Origin: Methyloligella solikamskensis
Lineage (GTDB): Bacteria > Pseudomonadota > Alphaproteobacteria > Rhizobiales > Methyloligellaceae
Assembly: GCF_042676065.1 (NCBI RefSeq)
Contig: NZ_JBHTJO010000001.1
Span: forward strand, 2,294,001 to 2,358,000
Direction: 5' to 3'
DNA length: 64,000 bases
Below are positions 17,933 through 26,300 of the stretch, in pieces. The number at the start of each line of letters is the position of its first letter. The first letter of the stretch is position 1. A program made the translations under genes and the position numbers. Below the pieces are notes generated by a model, which ran no database searches, was not told the origin of the DNA, and worked only from the letters and a program-made list of their open reading frames with translations.

Positions 17933-18943
17933 ATGGTTTCTGAGGATGGCGCCATAGGGCGTCCGCCGCGGCTGGCGGTCGTCACCGAACGCTGGCCTAT
18001 CGCCGGCGGCTTCTCCATCTCCCGCGGCAGCAAGGATTTCGCCGAGGTCGCCGTTGCCACTCTAGGTGACGGCAGTGCCATCGGCCGGGGCGAGTGCGTG
18101 CCTTACGCCCGCTATGGGGAGACCATGGAAGGCGTCGTCTCCGACATTCACCGCGCCGGCGCCCAGCTCACCGGGATCGACGACCGGGCACGGCTGCAGG
18201 ATCTGCTGCCCCCCGGCGCTGCCCGCAATGCGCTCGACTGCGCCCTGTGGGATCTGGAGGCGAAGCGGCGTGGGACGACCGTCCCTGCCCTCGCCGGACG
18301 GCCTGCGCTGCAAGCGGTCGAGACGGCTTTCACGATTTCCCTCGACACACCGGAGGCCATGGCCGCGAAGGCGAAGGCGGCATCGGACTATCCGCTCCTA
18401 AAGCTGAAGCTCGGCGGGGATGGGGACGAAGCTCGGCTCGCCGCGATCCGCGCCGCGGTGCCGTCCGCCCGGCTTATCGCCGATGCCAACGAGGCGTGGC
18501 GTCCGGATCATTTCGAGAGCCTGATGGGGGCCGCGGAAGCAGCGAAGGTCGAGCTGATCGAGCAGCCCTTGCCCGCAGGCGACGACGCGATGCTGAAGGA
18601 TCTGCCGCGTCCCGTGCCGCTTTGCGCCGACGAATCCGTGCATGACCGCGAGGGGCTCGCCGCGTTGGCCGGGCGCTACGATGCCATCAACATCAAGCTC
18701 GACAAGACCGGCGGGCTGACCGAGGCGCTAGAGCTCTTGGAGGCGGCCCGTTCCCACGATCTGAAGATCATGGTTGGCTGCATGGTCGCCACGTCGCTCG
18801 CCATGGCGCCGGCCATGCTGGTGGCGCAAGGGGCCAACTGGGTCGATCTCGATGGGCCGCTGCTGCTCGCCGAGGACCGACCGCACAGCCTCGCCTATCG
18901 CGACGGGAAGCTTCAGCCGCCGGCGCCGGCGCTATGGGGATGA
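17933..18943 (+). CDS. Dipeptide epimerase (L-Ala-D/L-Glu epimerase, enolase superfamily)
   Basis: A 336-residue enolase-superfamily enzyme. The two catalytic lysines are Lys159 in KLKLGG and Lys255 in INIKLDKTGG. Metal ligands lie in IADANEAW, ELIEQPL and CADESVH, and the family-typical IMVGCMVATSLAMAPA segment lines the specificity side. Members epimerise L-Ala-D-Glu from peptidoglycan to L-Ala-L-Glu so that it can be hydrolysed. This complements the D-Ala-D-Ala dipeptidase at 1053-1832, although the two genes are not linked in one operon. The start is taken at ATG 17933, and no strong ribosome site is visible. It begins 38 bp after the large repeat protein. Confidence 0.9.
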   Translation: MVSEDGAIGRPPRLAVVTERWPIAGGFSISRGSKDFAEVAVATLGDGSAIGRGECVPYARYGETMEGVVSDIHRAGAQLTGIDDRARLQDLLPPGAARNALDCALWDLEAKRRGTTVPALAGRPALQAVETAFTISLDTPEAMAAKAKAASDYPLLKLKLGGDGDEARLAAIRAAVPSARLIADANEAWRPDHFESLMGAAEAAKVELIEQPLPAGDDAMLKDLPRPVPLCADESVHDREGLAALAGRYDAINIKLDKTGGLTEALELLEAARSHDLKIMVGCMVATSLAMAPAMLVAQGANWVDLDGPLLLAEDRPHSLAYRDGKLQPPAPALWG

Positions 18944-18983
18944 AATCCCTGATTTCCTTTCGAATCAGCTAGATTCTCAGCCC

Positions 18984-19910
18984 ATGGCTGAGGGACAGGC
19001 GAGGCCCGCGACCGGTTCACCCGGTGGCGGAGGCCAAGAAGATTACGCGAAAATCGAGACGGCGCTGCAGAAGACGCCGCGTGGCCGCTGGTTTCTGGCG
19101 GAGTATGCGCGGCGGAACCGCAATGCCGACACGGCGCTCGTGCTCACCGCTATGGAGCGGCTGGAGCGCGTGGTGAAAGGCAGCGCGGGCGCAGGCCCGG
19201 TGTCGCCACCCGAAACCGCGCAGGCCAAGACGTCTTTGGCCGAGGCCTTTCCCCTCGCCCGGATGAAGCAGGACGCGGAGATCGCCGTCCAGGATATCGC
19301 CGCCATGGAGCAGGCGAGCAAGGACGCGGCCACGGACATTCTGCTCGCCACGGAGGCCATCCAGGATTTCTCCTGGGAGATGCGGGACAAGGGCATCGAC
19401 CGGAAGACCTGCGAGACCATCGAGCGCCACACGGCCGATATCTATGCGGCCTGCTCGTTCCAGGATGTGGTCTATCAGCGGAAGGAGAACGCGCTTCATC
19501 TGCTGCGCCTGATGGCCGAGACGCTGGAAGCGGCCCTCGGCGCGGGCCGCCGGTCGGCACGTCAGAGCGCAGCGCCCTCTACAGCGCCCGAGACCTCTTT
19601 TGAAGGCGCCCCTCCAGTCGATGTCGCGCCTGCACTGGATGCCAGCGCGCCCGAGCTCGAAATTCCCATTTCGGCCGAGTTCGTCGCCGACGAGACAGGC
19701 TCGGTCGGGGGAGCGGAGCATCACGCTCCCGCACCGGCTGAAGCGACGCAGCCAAGCGAACCTGAGACGGCTGCCCCTTCGCGCCCGCAAACGCCGGAAG
19801 CGCGTCCGGCGCCTCAACGGCCCGCAGCCAAAGGCACGGGCGGCCCGAGCCCCGTGGACACGGCTCTGAGCCGCCTCGACGACACGCGACTTGCGGTTTT
19901 GTTCGGCTAG
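18984..19910 (+). CDS. CheZ-like helical protein of unknown function
   Basis: 308 residues from ATG 18984; the open frame extends 70 codons upstream into the epimerase gene but looks non-coding there. The N-terminal motif is RGRWFLAEYARRNRNADTALVL. A helical segment with AIQDFSWEMRDKGID and AACSFQDVVYQRKENALHLL resembles the CheZ/CheZ-like helical pair, including its FQD-x-x-x-QR motif. A low-complexity Pro/Ala/Glu tail follows, and the end RLDDTRLAVLFG is short. Chemotaxis phosphatases use this motif, but the match is partial and no che genes are near, so I treat this as a CheZ-like hypothetical. A terminator hairpin follows at 20071. Confidence 0.65.
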   Translation: MAEGQARPATGSPGGGGQEDYAKIETALQKTPRGRWFLAEYARRNRNADTALVLTAMERLERVVKGSAGAGPVSPPETAQAKTSLAEAFPLARMKQDAEIAVQDIAAMEQASKDAATDILLATEAIQDFSWEMRDKGIDRKTCETIERHTADIYAACSFQDVVYQRKENALHLLRLMAETLEAALGAGRRSARQSAAPSTAPETSFEGAPPVDVAPALDASAPELEIPISAEFVADETGSVGGAEHHAPAPAEATQPSEPETAAPSRPQTPEARPAPQRPAAKGTGGPSPVDTALSRLDDTRLAVLFG

Positions 19911-19947
19911 ATTTTCCGCCCTGTCAGGCGCCGAAATCCGAATCGTT

Positions 19948-21159
19948 TCAATCGTTTGCGATTTTTTCGTTGGCGGGGCTTGCCGGAACCCTTGATTTCC
20001 CCGCGCGACCACCCCATTTGCGTGTGGACGCACTATCCCCCAAGCGTCCCCCAATAGACGCATAAGTGCGAGACGGCCCGGTTTCCCCCCAACCGGGCCG
20101 TCTTTCTATCTGGCTCCGGTTGCTGGCCCGCCACCGGGCAAGGGCGCGCCTTCGCGGCAGCACATCGTTGGCCGCCAGCACATTCTCCAGGAACTGATCG
20201 GCCGAAGCCTCCCAGCTGAATTTCAGCGCATGGTCGCGGGCGTCTTCGCCCTTCAAATCAAGCGCGGCCAGGGTCGCCTGGCGCAGATCTTCGTGCAGCG
20301 CGCCGGCTGTCGGATCGGTCACCACATCCTTCGGCCCGCAGACCGGATAGGCCGCGACGGGCACGCCGCTCGCCATGGCTTCCAGCAACACCAGACCGAA
20401 CGTGTCGGTTAGGCTCGGGAAGACGAAGACGTCGGCCGAGGCATAGATCTCGGCAAGCTCCTCACCGTGCTTCGGCCCGGTGAAGATCGCATCCGGATAT
20501 CTCTTCTCGAGCTCGGCGGCTTGCGGCCCGCCGCCGGTCAGCACCTTCCTGCCCGGCAGGTCGAGGTTCAGGAACGCCTCGATATTCTTCTCCACCGCGA
20601 TGCGGCCGACATAGAGGAAGACGGGCTCGTCGCCGAAAAGGCGCACCGGCCTGGGCCGGAAGAGCTCGGTGTCGACGCCGCGGGACCAATACATCAGCCG
20701 CTCGAACCCCTCCTCTTCGAGCTGGCTGGCCAAAGACGGCGTGGCGACGAAGGTGCCCGCCGCGCGGCCGTGGAACCAGCGCTCGAACATGTAGCCCAGC
20801 TTCAGGGGGATCGGCAGCCGGGCGGAGACATATTCGGGGAAGCGGGTGTGATAGCTGGTGGTGAAGGGCCGCTTGCGGGTGATGCAGTAGCGGCGCGTCA
20901 TCAACCCCACGGGACCTTCCGTGGCGATATGGATGAAGTCCGGCGCGATCTCCTCGATCGCGCGAGCGATCTTCCGCGGCCGTGTCAGGGCCAGCCTGAT
21001 CTCCGGATAGGTGGGGCATGGGACGGTGCGGAAATCCTGAGGCGTCAGGAAGTGCAGCACCTCCCCGCGCCGGGCGATCTCCTTCGCCAAGCGCTCATAG
21101 GTGCACACCACACCATTGACCTGAGGATACCAGGCATCCGTGGCGACGAGCACCTTCAT
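19948..21159 (-). CDS. Glycosyltransferase family 4 (MgtA-like, lipid glycosylation)
   Basis: 403 residues from ATG 21159, chosen because it overlaps the upstream stop by one base (TGATG). The N-terminus MKVLVATDAWYPQVNGVVCT is typical of GT4 enzymes acting on lipid acceptors. The GT-B C-terminal half shows VFLYVGRIAVEKNIEAF, FTGPKHGEELAEIYASADVF and FPSLTDTFGLVLLEAMASG, with the catalytic glutamate region intact. The recognisable enzyme ends near residue 345. The last 50-60 residues are low-complexity and are encoded through a terminator-like hairpin. Coupling to the LpxH-like gene suggests a shared glycolipid or lipid A-related pathway. Confidence 0.87.
   Translation of the reverse strand: MKVLVATDAWYPQVNGVVCTYERLAKEIARRGEVLHFLTPQDFRTVPCPTYPEIRLALTRPRKIARAIEEIAPDFIHIATEGPVGLMTRRYCITRKRPFTTSYHTRFPEYVSARLPIPLKLGYMFERWFHGRAAGTFVATPSLASQLEEEGFERLMYWSRGVDTELFRPRPVRLFGDEPVFLYVGRIAVEKNIEAFLNLDLPGRKVLTGGGPQAAELEKRYPDAIFTGPKHGEELAEIYASADVFVFPSLTDTFGLVLLEAMASGVPVAAYPVCGPKDVVTDPTAGALHEDLRQATLAALDLKGEDARDHALKFSWEASADQFLENVLAANDVLPRRRALARWRASNRSQIERRPGWGETGPSRTYASIGGRLGDSASTRKWGGRAGKSRVPASPANEKIAND
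20071..20107 (+). terminator. Strong intrinsic terminator lying inside the tail of the opposite-strand glycosyltransferase ORF
   Basis: AGACGGCCCGGTT at 20071-20083 pairs perfectly with AACCGGGCCGTCT at 20091-20103 across a CCCCCC-containing loop. TTCT follows. It is placed to end the plus-strand transcript of the CheZ-like gene, 160 bp after its stop. On the minus strand it is read in frame as part of the glycosyltransferase C-terminus. Confidence 0.75.
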
Positions 21160-21986
21160 CAGGCCGCGGCCTCGAGCTCCTTGTCGGGGATCGCTGGGGG
21201 TCTTACCCCGGAGATCGCGGGGGTCCATCGAATAATCTCGAACGTCCCCGCCTGGGTTTCGGCAACTGCCGTACAGCTCTCGACCCAGTCTCCGGTGTTG
21301 ATGTAGGTCACCTCGCCGATCTGGCGCTTCGCGGCATGATGGATATGGCCGCAGATGACCCCTTGTGTCCCACGGCGGGCCGCCTCTTGGACAAGCGCCG
21401 CCTCAAACTCACCAATGTAATTCACCGCACGCTTTACTTTGTGCTTCAGATACGCGGACAAAGACCAGTACGGCAGTCCGAACCAACGCCGCATCGTGTT
21501 GAAATGGGTGTTGATCCAGAGCGCGAAGTTGTAGGCGCCGTCGCCGAGGAAGGCGATCCACTTGGCGTAGCGGACCACCACGTCGAACTCGTCGCCATGC
21601 ATCACGAGATAGCGTTTGCCGTCGGCCGCCTCGTGGATCGTATCGCGTTCCACCCGGATGGCGCCGAAGCTCGCACCGCAATAGTCGCGCAGGACCTCGT
21701 CGTGATTGCCGGGGATGACGATCAGCTCGGTCCCCTTGCGCGCCCGGCGGAGCAGCTTCTGCAGCACGTCGTTGTGATATTGCGGCCAGTAGACCCCTCG
21801 GCGGATCCGCCAGAAGTCGACGATATCGCCGACCAGGTAGATCTTCTCGGCTTCGACGGTCTTCAGGAATTCGAGGAACGCCGCGGCCTGGGAGGCCTTC
21901 GTCCCCAAGTGAATATCGGAGATAAACAATGCCCGGTAATGCTTCACTTCAGGGCTGGGCGTGAGTGGTGTAACCGGCATATCCAT
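21159..21986 (-). CDS. UDP-2,3-diacylglucosamine diphosphatase-family metallophosphoesterase (LpxH-like)
   Basis: About 275 residues from ATG 21986; a second ATG lies two codons later and no clear ribosome site separates them. The calcineurin-like metal site is complete: FISDIHLG, VGDIVDFW, IPGNHDE, VMHGDEFD and CGHIHHA. These LpxH-like proteins (COG2908) hydrolyse UDP-diacylglucosamine or related lipid precursors at the membrane. True lipid A synthesis in many alphaproteobacteria uses LpxI instead, so a role in another glycolipid is possible. The stop overlaps the start of the GT4 gene, which indicates an operon. The divergent kinase-like gene starts 60 bp away. Confidence 0.88.
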   Translation of the reverse strand: MDMPVTPLTPSPEVKHYRALFISDIHLGTKASQAAAFLEFLKTVEAEKIYLVGDIVDFWRIRRGVYWPQYHNDVLQKLLRRARKGTELIVIPGNHDEVLRDYCGASFGAIRVERDTIHEAADGKRYLVMHGDEFDVVVRYAKWIAFLGDGAYNFALWINTHFNTMRRWFGLPYWSLSAYLKHKVKRAVNYIGEFEAALVQEAARRGTQGVICGHIHHAAKRQIGEVTYINTGDWVESCTAVAETQAGTFEIIRWTPAISGVRPPAIPDKELEAAA

Positions 21987-22046
21987 GATGATGCGGCAGG
22001 TAAGCCGGTATTGTTTCAGCCATGTGACAGATGACATGGGTGCGTC

Positions 22047-22928
22047 ATGCTGAAAGAGCGGCTTGAAACGGTCTTGGGAGCCGAAATCACCCAGTCTCGT
22101 GCGCTGCCCGTCGGTTTCGGGCTGGAGGGGCTGGAGATCACTCTGAATGATGGCCGGCATCTCGCCGTGAAGGCCTCTCGATCGCCAGGAAAAGCGCATC
22201 CTTCCAACGGGTTATGGGCGGCTCCCCTGGAGATCGAAGGCTACATGCTCGGCGAGCTGCGGCGGCTGTCGGATTTCCCGGTGCCAGAGGTGCATCATTG
22301 CGATGCAGACCTCCTCGTCATGGACTTCATCGAGACCGATGGCGGAAGCATCACCGAGGCGGTCGAACGGGACGCTGCGGAGACGATTGCGGCCCTCCAT
22401 TCGGTTCGCGGCGAGCGATTCGGCTATCCGAAAGACACCCTGATCGGCCCCCTGCCCCAGCGGAATGCGGAGTCGGATCGATGGATCCCCTTCTTCGCCG
22501 AGCATCGGCTGATGGCCATGGCGCGCATGGCCCATGAAGACGGGCCGCTCTCGGCCGCCGATCTGGCGCGGCTGGAGAGGCTAGCCGAACGGCTCGACGC
22601 GTTCCTGGTGGAGCCGGAGCACCCCAGCCTTCTCCATGGCGATCTGTGGACCGGGAATGTGCTGGTGAAGGGAAATCAAATCGCCGGTTTCGTCGATCCC
22701 GCGATCTCCTTCGGTCACCCAGAGATCGAACTCGCCTTCACCACCATGTTCGGGACGTTCGGCGGTGCCTTCTTCGATGCGTATGAGGCTATTTCTCCGC
22801 TGGAGCCCGGCTTCCACGAGCTTCGAAAGGATCTCTACAATCTCTATCCGACGCTGGTGCATGTCCGGCTATTCGGCCGCGGCTATCTAGGCGGAGTCGA
22901 TTCGACGTTAAGGCGAATCGGGTTTTGA
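22047..22928 (+). CDS. Fructosamine kinase family protein
   Basis: A 293-residue kinase-like fold of the fructosamine-3-kinase/ribulosamine kinase family. It shows the catalytic LLHGDLWTGNVLV loop, the metal-binding GFVDPAISFGHPEIELAF segment, and an N-terminal PVGFGLEGLEITL glycine-rich strand. Such enzymes phosphorylate sugar adducts on glycated proteins or low-molecular-weight amines so that they fall off, a cytoplasmic repair activity. The length fits the family. The gene is divergent from the LpxH-like gene and ends at a strong bidirectional terminator. Confidence 0.9.
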   Translation: MLKERLETVLGAEITQSRALPVGFGLEGLEITLNDGRHLAVKASRSPGKAHPSNGLWAAPLEIEGYMLGELRRLSDFPVPEVHHCDADLLVMDFIETDGGSITEAVERDAAETIAALHSVRGERFGYPKDTLIGPLPQRNAESDRWIPFFAEHRLMAMARMAHEDGPLSAADLARLERLAERLDAFLVEPEHPSLLHGDLWTGNVLVKGNQIAGFVDPAISFGHPEIELAFTTMFGTFGGAFFDAYEAISPLEPGFHELRKDLYNLYPTLVHVRLFGRGYLGGVDSTLRRIGF

Positions 22929-22968
22929 TCCCGGCCATTTGCGGCCGTTTCTTCACCTACGGATGCAC

Positions 22969-23003
22969 AAAAAAAACCGGCCCGCGAAGCGGGCCGGTTT
23001 TCC
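22969..23003. terminator. Strong bidirectional intrinsic terminator
   Basis: ACCGGCCCGC and GCGGGCCGGT form a perfect stem with a GAA loop (about 22976-22998). On the minus strand the stem is followed by eight uridines, and on the plus strand by four. It ends the fructosamine-kinase transcript on plus. On minus it requires a transcript coming from 23000-23300, where no gene is present. Confidence 0.85.
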
Positions 23004-23290
23004 CTGCGAAACGAGTTGGTCTCGGAGGCCGAAGCCTCAACAAGGGTTCCAACTCGCCCCCCCAATTGTCTCCCGGATCTTCGCTCTTATCGGCTCGATC
23101 CGTTCAACTGTCCCTCGGACCTCTCGGTCCTTTTGGAGCCTTGCGTCCCCCGACTGGCTCCAGTTTGACGCCTCTTGGGCAGTGGGCCCCCCAGCCCGTG
23201 TGCCCCCGTCGTGTGTGAGTTAAGCTACCCACCCCCCTGACCTGCTTCAAGTTTGAGCAACAGGGCAAAACGCAAAAGGCGGGACCCTGT
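22969..23290 (-). ncRNA. Candidate structured non-coding RNA ending at an eight-U terminator
   Basis: No convincing reading frame exists here on either strand, yet the minus strand ends in an excellent terminator and the sequence is dense in stems. CGAGTTGG (23012-23019) pairs with CCAACTCG (23049-23056) and encloses GAGGC-cgaa-GCCTC (23025-23038). GGACC-tctc-GGTCC lies at 23117-23130. GCGTC (23143-23147) pairs with GACGC (23167-23171) around ACTGG/CCAGT, with a competing GGAGCC/GGCTCC pairing. It does not match the motifs I know for tmRNA, RNase P RNA, SRP RNA or 6S RNA. The strand is assigned from the U tract, and the 5' end is a guess. Confidence 0.45.
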
Positions 23291-23562
23291 TGCAAAATTG
23301 CACTTCGTGTCGCTCGACCCTCTGGCGAAGACGTCGGAGGTCGCTTTTTATCGTTTCAAATCAGCATTTTGACCTGTCATCGCAAACAGCGTCTCGGCGT
23401 CCTCGCCCGGCCCAAATAGCCCGTTCAAGAAAATTTCCAAGCGCGATCAATTCGGTCTGGGCCGGAATCTCTGTGACCTCAAAACCACAGCAGCCCCGAG
23501 GTGGGCAATATGGAGCAGGACTCAGCCCTTCGACGGAGCGCGGTCAGACGGTCCGGAGAATC
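23291..23562. other. Intergenic stretch between the candidate RNA and the btuB-like gene end
   Basis: About 270 bp with no supported gene. The plus frame 23290-23649 has no ribosome site and runs into the receptor gene on the other strand. AT content is somewhat higher near 23340-23440. A promoter for the minus-strand RNA candidate would have to lie here, but I could not identify one. Confidence 0.4.
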
Positions 23563-23592
23563 AAAAAAGGGGAGCGCCTCGGCACTCCCCTT
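23563..23592 (-). terminator. Intrinsic terminator of the cobalamin receptor gene
   Basis: On the minus strand AAGGGGAG pairs with CTCCCCTT around a GC-rich loop and is followed by TTTTTT. It lies about 30 bp past the stop codon of the TonB-dependent receptor gene. Confidence 0.85.
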
Positions 23593-23623
23593 CTCTCAAA
23601 TGCTTCGATGAAGACGAGACCGC

Positions 23624-25726
23624 CTAGGACTCGTTCCCACCGATCTTGATCTTCAGACCGCCATAGACGGCCGCCGGTGCCGTCTCGAAGCCGTAAACCT
23701 CCTGATAGTCCTCGTCGAAGAGGTTCTCGGCCCGGGCGAACAGCTCCATGCCCGGCTTGAACTCGTAGCTGCCGGCAAGCCGCACGGTCGTATAGGAATC
23801 GAGCTCCACCCGGGTCGGCGTGAAGAACGGGATCGCCAGCGCCGTATCTTCCATGGTGCCGTTATAGGTGACCCCTAAGCGGATATTCGCCTTGTCGTCG
23901 GCAAAGCGGTAATCCACGTCGAGGCGCCCAGCATGCTCTGGCCGGCGGATCTCCCACAGTCCTGCGGGATCGAAGGCCCGCAGATGGGTGTATGCGCCGC
24001 TGACGGTCAGGCCTTCGGTGACGCGCCAAGCGGCGGAGAACTCCTCGCCGCTTCTGTGGCTCACCCCATCGAGATTCACCACGGTTGAAGAGAGCCCGAC
24101 GAAGTCGGTCGCGATCTCGTTCTCCAGATCCGCCTCGAAATAGGTGGCGTCGAACAGAACGCGGCCCTTCACGAGGGTTAGCTCGACGCCCGCATCCCAG
24201 CCAAAGGATTCTTCCGGAACGAGATCGGGGTTGGGCACGAAACTCCCCGGGATCTGACCGTAGAGCTCGAACAGGGTCGGCTGCTTGGCGCCGGTGCCCA
24301 CGCTGGAGTGAAAGCGGAACGGCGTGTCCGGCACGGCGTAGGAGCCCGCGATGCGGTAGGTCGTGAAGTCCTCGACATTGCTGTCATTGTCGTCGTGGCG
24401 GAGCGATGCCACGAAATCGAGCTGATCGAGGAATTGGCCGCGATATTCGACCGCCCCGGCAAGGGTCTCGCGGCTCCGCTCGATATTGTCGATGGAGACC
24501 GGCGTGAAGCTCTCCTTCGTGTTCTCCAGAAGCCCCGTCACGGCGTGGTGACTGTTCAGGAAGTTCGGCGTATCGCCGGAGAAGGTCGAGATGTAGCTGT
24601 TCTCCACGCGCTGCCCGTCATTGCGGTAGGGCGAGAAGCTGCCGGCGAAGAACGAGAAATCCTCCGCGCGCGTGTCGCTGTAGTTGCTCTTGAAGTGCTG
24701 CACCCAGTGACCGTCCATGAGCGTCGCCGTGGCGTCGATGCCGGCCACGCGATTGCGCTGCTCGAAATAGGACGGGTCGTCGGTCTGGATGAAGAACGGC
24801 CCTGGGCCGATGCCGTCCGTATCGCGGCCGCCATCGTTCTGGTCGATGCGGAGAACGCCGTCGACCTTCAGCCACGGGAAGACCTCGACCCCACCCTTGG
24901 CGAAGGCGTTGGTGATCTCGGAGAAGTCGTTCTCATCGCCGAACTCGGCGATGTTGAAGCCGTGGCTCTTGCGCTTCTGGAAGCTGATGATGCCGTGGCC
25001 TTCGTCATTGCCGCCCGAAAGGGACGCCGCGTAGCCCTGGCTTGAGAAGCTCCCGCCCTCGGCGCGCAGCCGCGCCTGGGCCGGGCCCTTGCCGGACTTG
25101 GTGACGATGTTGACGACACCGCCGACGGCATTGGAGCCGTAGAGGCCGCTCTGAGGCCCACGGATCACCTCGATACGTTCGATATCGTTGGCCAGAAGGT
25201 TCGCGAAATCGAACTCGCCATTGGTGGCGGAATTGACCTCCACGCCATCGATCACGACAAGGGTGTGGTTCGCCTCCGCGCCGCGGATGCGGACCTGGGT
25301 CAAGCCGCTAAAGGAACCGCTCTGGCTGACCTCGACACCTGGCAGGCTGCGCAAGGCATCGGCCGCGTGGCGGATCTGCTCCTGCTCCAGGTCTTGCGAA
25401 GTGACGACGCTCACCGAGCTGCCCGTGGTCGGAAGCGCCCGAGCCTCGCCCGGCGTCAGCACATCGCCGCTGATGGCGCTGGCCTGAACGTCCTCGACCG
25501 GCTCCGACGGCGTGGTGCTTCGACGCGGCGTAGACCGGGTCGCAGCGGCCGGCTCTCGGGTCGTCTTCTGAAGCGACTCGTCGAGGGTCGCGCCCTCCAC
25601 CACGATTGGCGGCAGGATCAGCGCGTCCTCACCTTCATCGGTCTCCTGAGCGAAAGCCGGCGCGGCCAATGATGTTGTGAAAATGGTCAGGACGCTGACG
25701 AACGCCCATCCCCCGTATTTGGTCAT
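23624..25726 (-). CDS. btuB: TonB-dependent outer-membrane receptor, BtuB-like cobalamin transporter
   Basis: A 700-residue outer-membrane receptor. It has a signal peptide (cleavage after APAFAQ), a TonB-box-like LPPIVVEGA, and a plug domain with ADALRSLPGVEVSQSG, RIRGAEANHTLVVIDGVEVN and GSNAVGGVVNIVT. A 22-strand-type barrel ends in a strand with terminal hydrophobic residues. The length and plug motifs match BtuB. Assignment to vitamin B12 rests mainly on the cobalamin riboswitch 215 bp upstream. A terminator follows the gene, so it is monocistronic. No B12 ABC transporter or cobalamin biosynthesis gene lies in the window. Confidence 0.9.
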   Translation of the reverse strand: MTKYGGWAFVSVLTIFTTSLAAPAFAQETDEGEDALILPPIVVEGATLDESLQKTTREPAAATRSTPRRSTTPSEPVEDVQASAISGDVLTPGEARALPTTGSSVSVVTSQDLEQEQIRHAADALRSLPGVEVSQSGSFSGLTQVRIRGAEANHTLVVIDGVEVNSATNGEFDFANLLANDIERIEVIRGPQSGLYGSNAVGGVVNIVTKSGKGPAQARLRAEGGSFSSQGYAASLSGGNDEGHGIISFQKRKSHGFNIAEFGDENDFSEITNAFAKGGVEVFPWLKVDGVLRIDQNDGGRDTDGIGPGPFFIQTDDPSYFEQRNRVAGIDATATLMDGHWVQHFKSNYSDTRAEDFSFFAGSFSPYRNDGQRVENSYISTFSGDTPNFLNSHHAVTGLLENTKESFTPVSIDNIERSRETLAGAVEYRGQFLDQLDFVASLRHDDNDSNVEDFTTYRIAGSYAVPDTPFRFHSSVGTGAKQPTLFELYGQIPGSFVPNPDLVPEESFGWDAGVELTLVKGRVLFDATYFEADLENEIATDFVGLSSTVVNLDGVSHRSGEEFSAAWRVTEGLTVSGAYTHLRAFDPAGLWEIRRPEHAGRLDVDYRFADDKANIRLGVTYNGTMEDTALAIPFFTPTRVELDSYTTVRLAGSYEFKPGMELFARAENLFDEDYQEVYGFETAPAAVYGGLKIKIGGNES

Positions 25727-25939
25727 CTATGATGCCCCCCATAAGTTGCCGTTATCCGGCCGAGCCTGGAGGACGTCGCATCGTGCATTCCGCACGAATC
25801 CCACGGTGGTCTTGCAAACGATCGTTTTGCAAGAAGACCAAAAGAGCTTTGCTCACCGAGACGACCCTCCCTACTCAGCCTGAGGATCGTCACCACTCCG
25901 GGGGTAAACCGTTCTTCCGCGCCCCACGCACGAGAAGAT

Positions 25940-26145
25940 GGGTGACGCTCGGGGGCAGGTCTCCTGGCTCACAGCTTCCTTGACCGCCTGCTCCACCTTC
26001 CCAGCGTTCAACGCCAGTGGTTCATCGGAGCAGACATCGCTGCTTACAGTTGCGGGGGCAGCCGCGGAGTGGAGCGAAGCTCTTCACCGCGTTCCCTTTT
26101 CACCCTCCGGCACGAGGCCGGCGGGAACCCACGAGAGGAGACATG
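25940..26145 (-). promoter_or_regulatory. Cobalamin (AdoCbl) riboswitch
   Basis: Read on the minus strand, the element contains the B12 box AGCCAGGAGACCTGCC (complement of 25954-25969). The conserved core has GCCCCCGCAACTGTAAGC (near 26040-26060), and GAACCACTGG lies between them. The paired GCCGGC/GGCGGG arms near 26110-26135 fit the 5' side. It sits upstream of the BtuB-like receptor gene in the same direction, where AdoCbl binding would shut off expression. Exact ends are approximate. Confidence 0.92.
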
Positions 26146-26300
26146 TAAGGCGACGGACGATCTTTGAGTCAAGATTTCTATTTCGCGCGGGGCCCGGTCC
26201 GTCATTTTACTCTGCTCCCATTTTACTCGGCCCCCATTGCCGCGCGGCTTCCGCCTATGCAACATGCGCGAGATTTCTAAGGCTGTAGGAGCGTGAGCAG

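Noticed and set aside
22939..23223. Two overlapping plus-strand frames of about 95 codons after the fructosamine-kinase gene
   Set aside because: They run through a strong terminator and structured stems, and have no ribosome site and no conserved motif.
22969..23290. Identity of the candidate RNA as tmRNA, RNase P RNA, SRP RNA or 6S RNA
   Set aside because: The diagnostic motifs (tag peptide frame, GAGGAAAGTCC core, GGAAG/AGCAG SRP loop) were looked for and not found on either strand.
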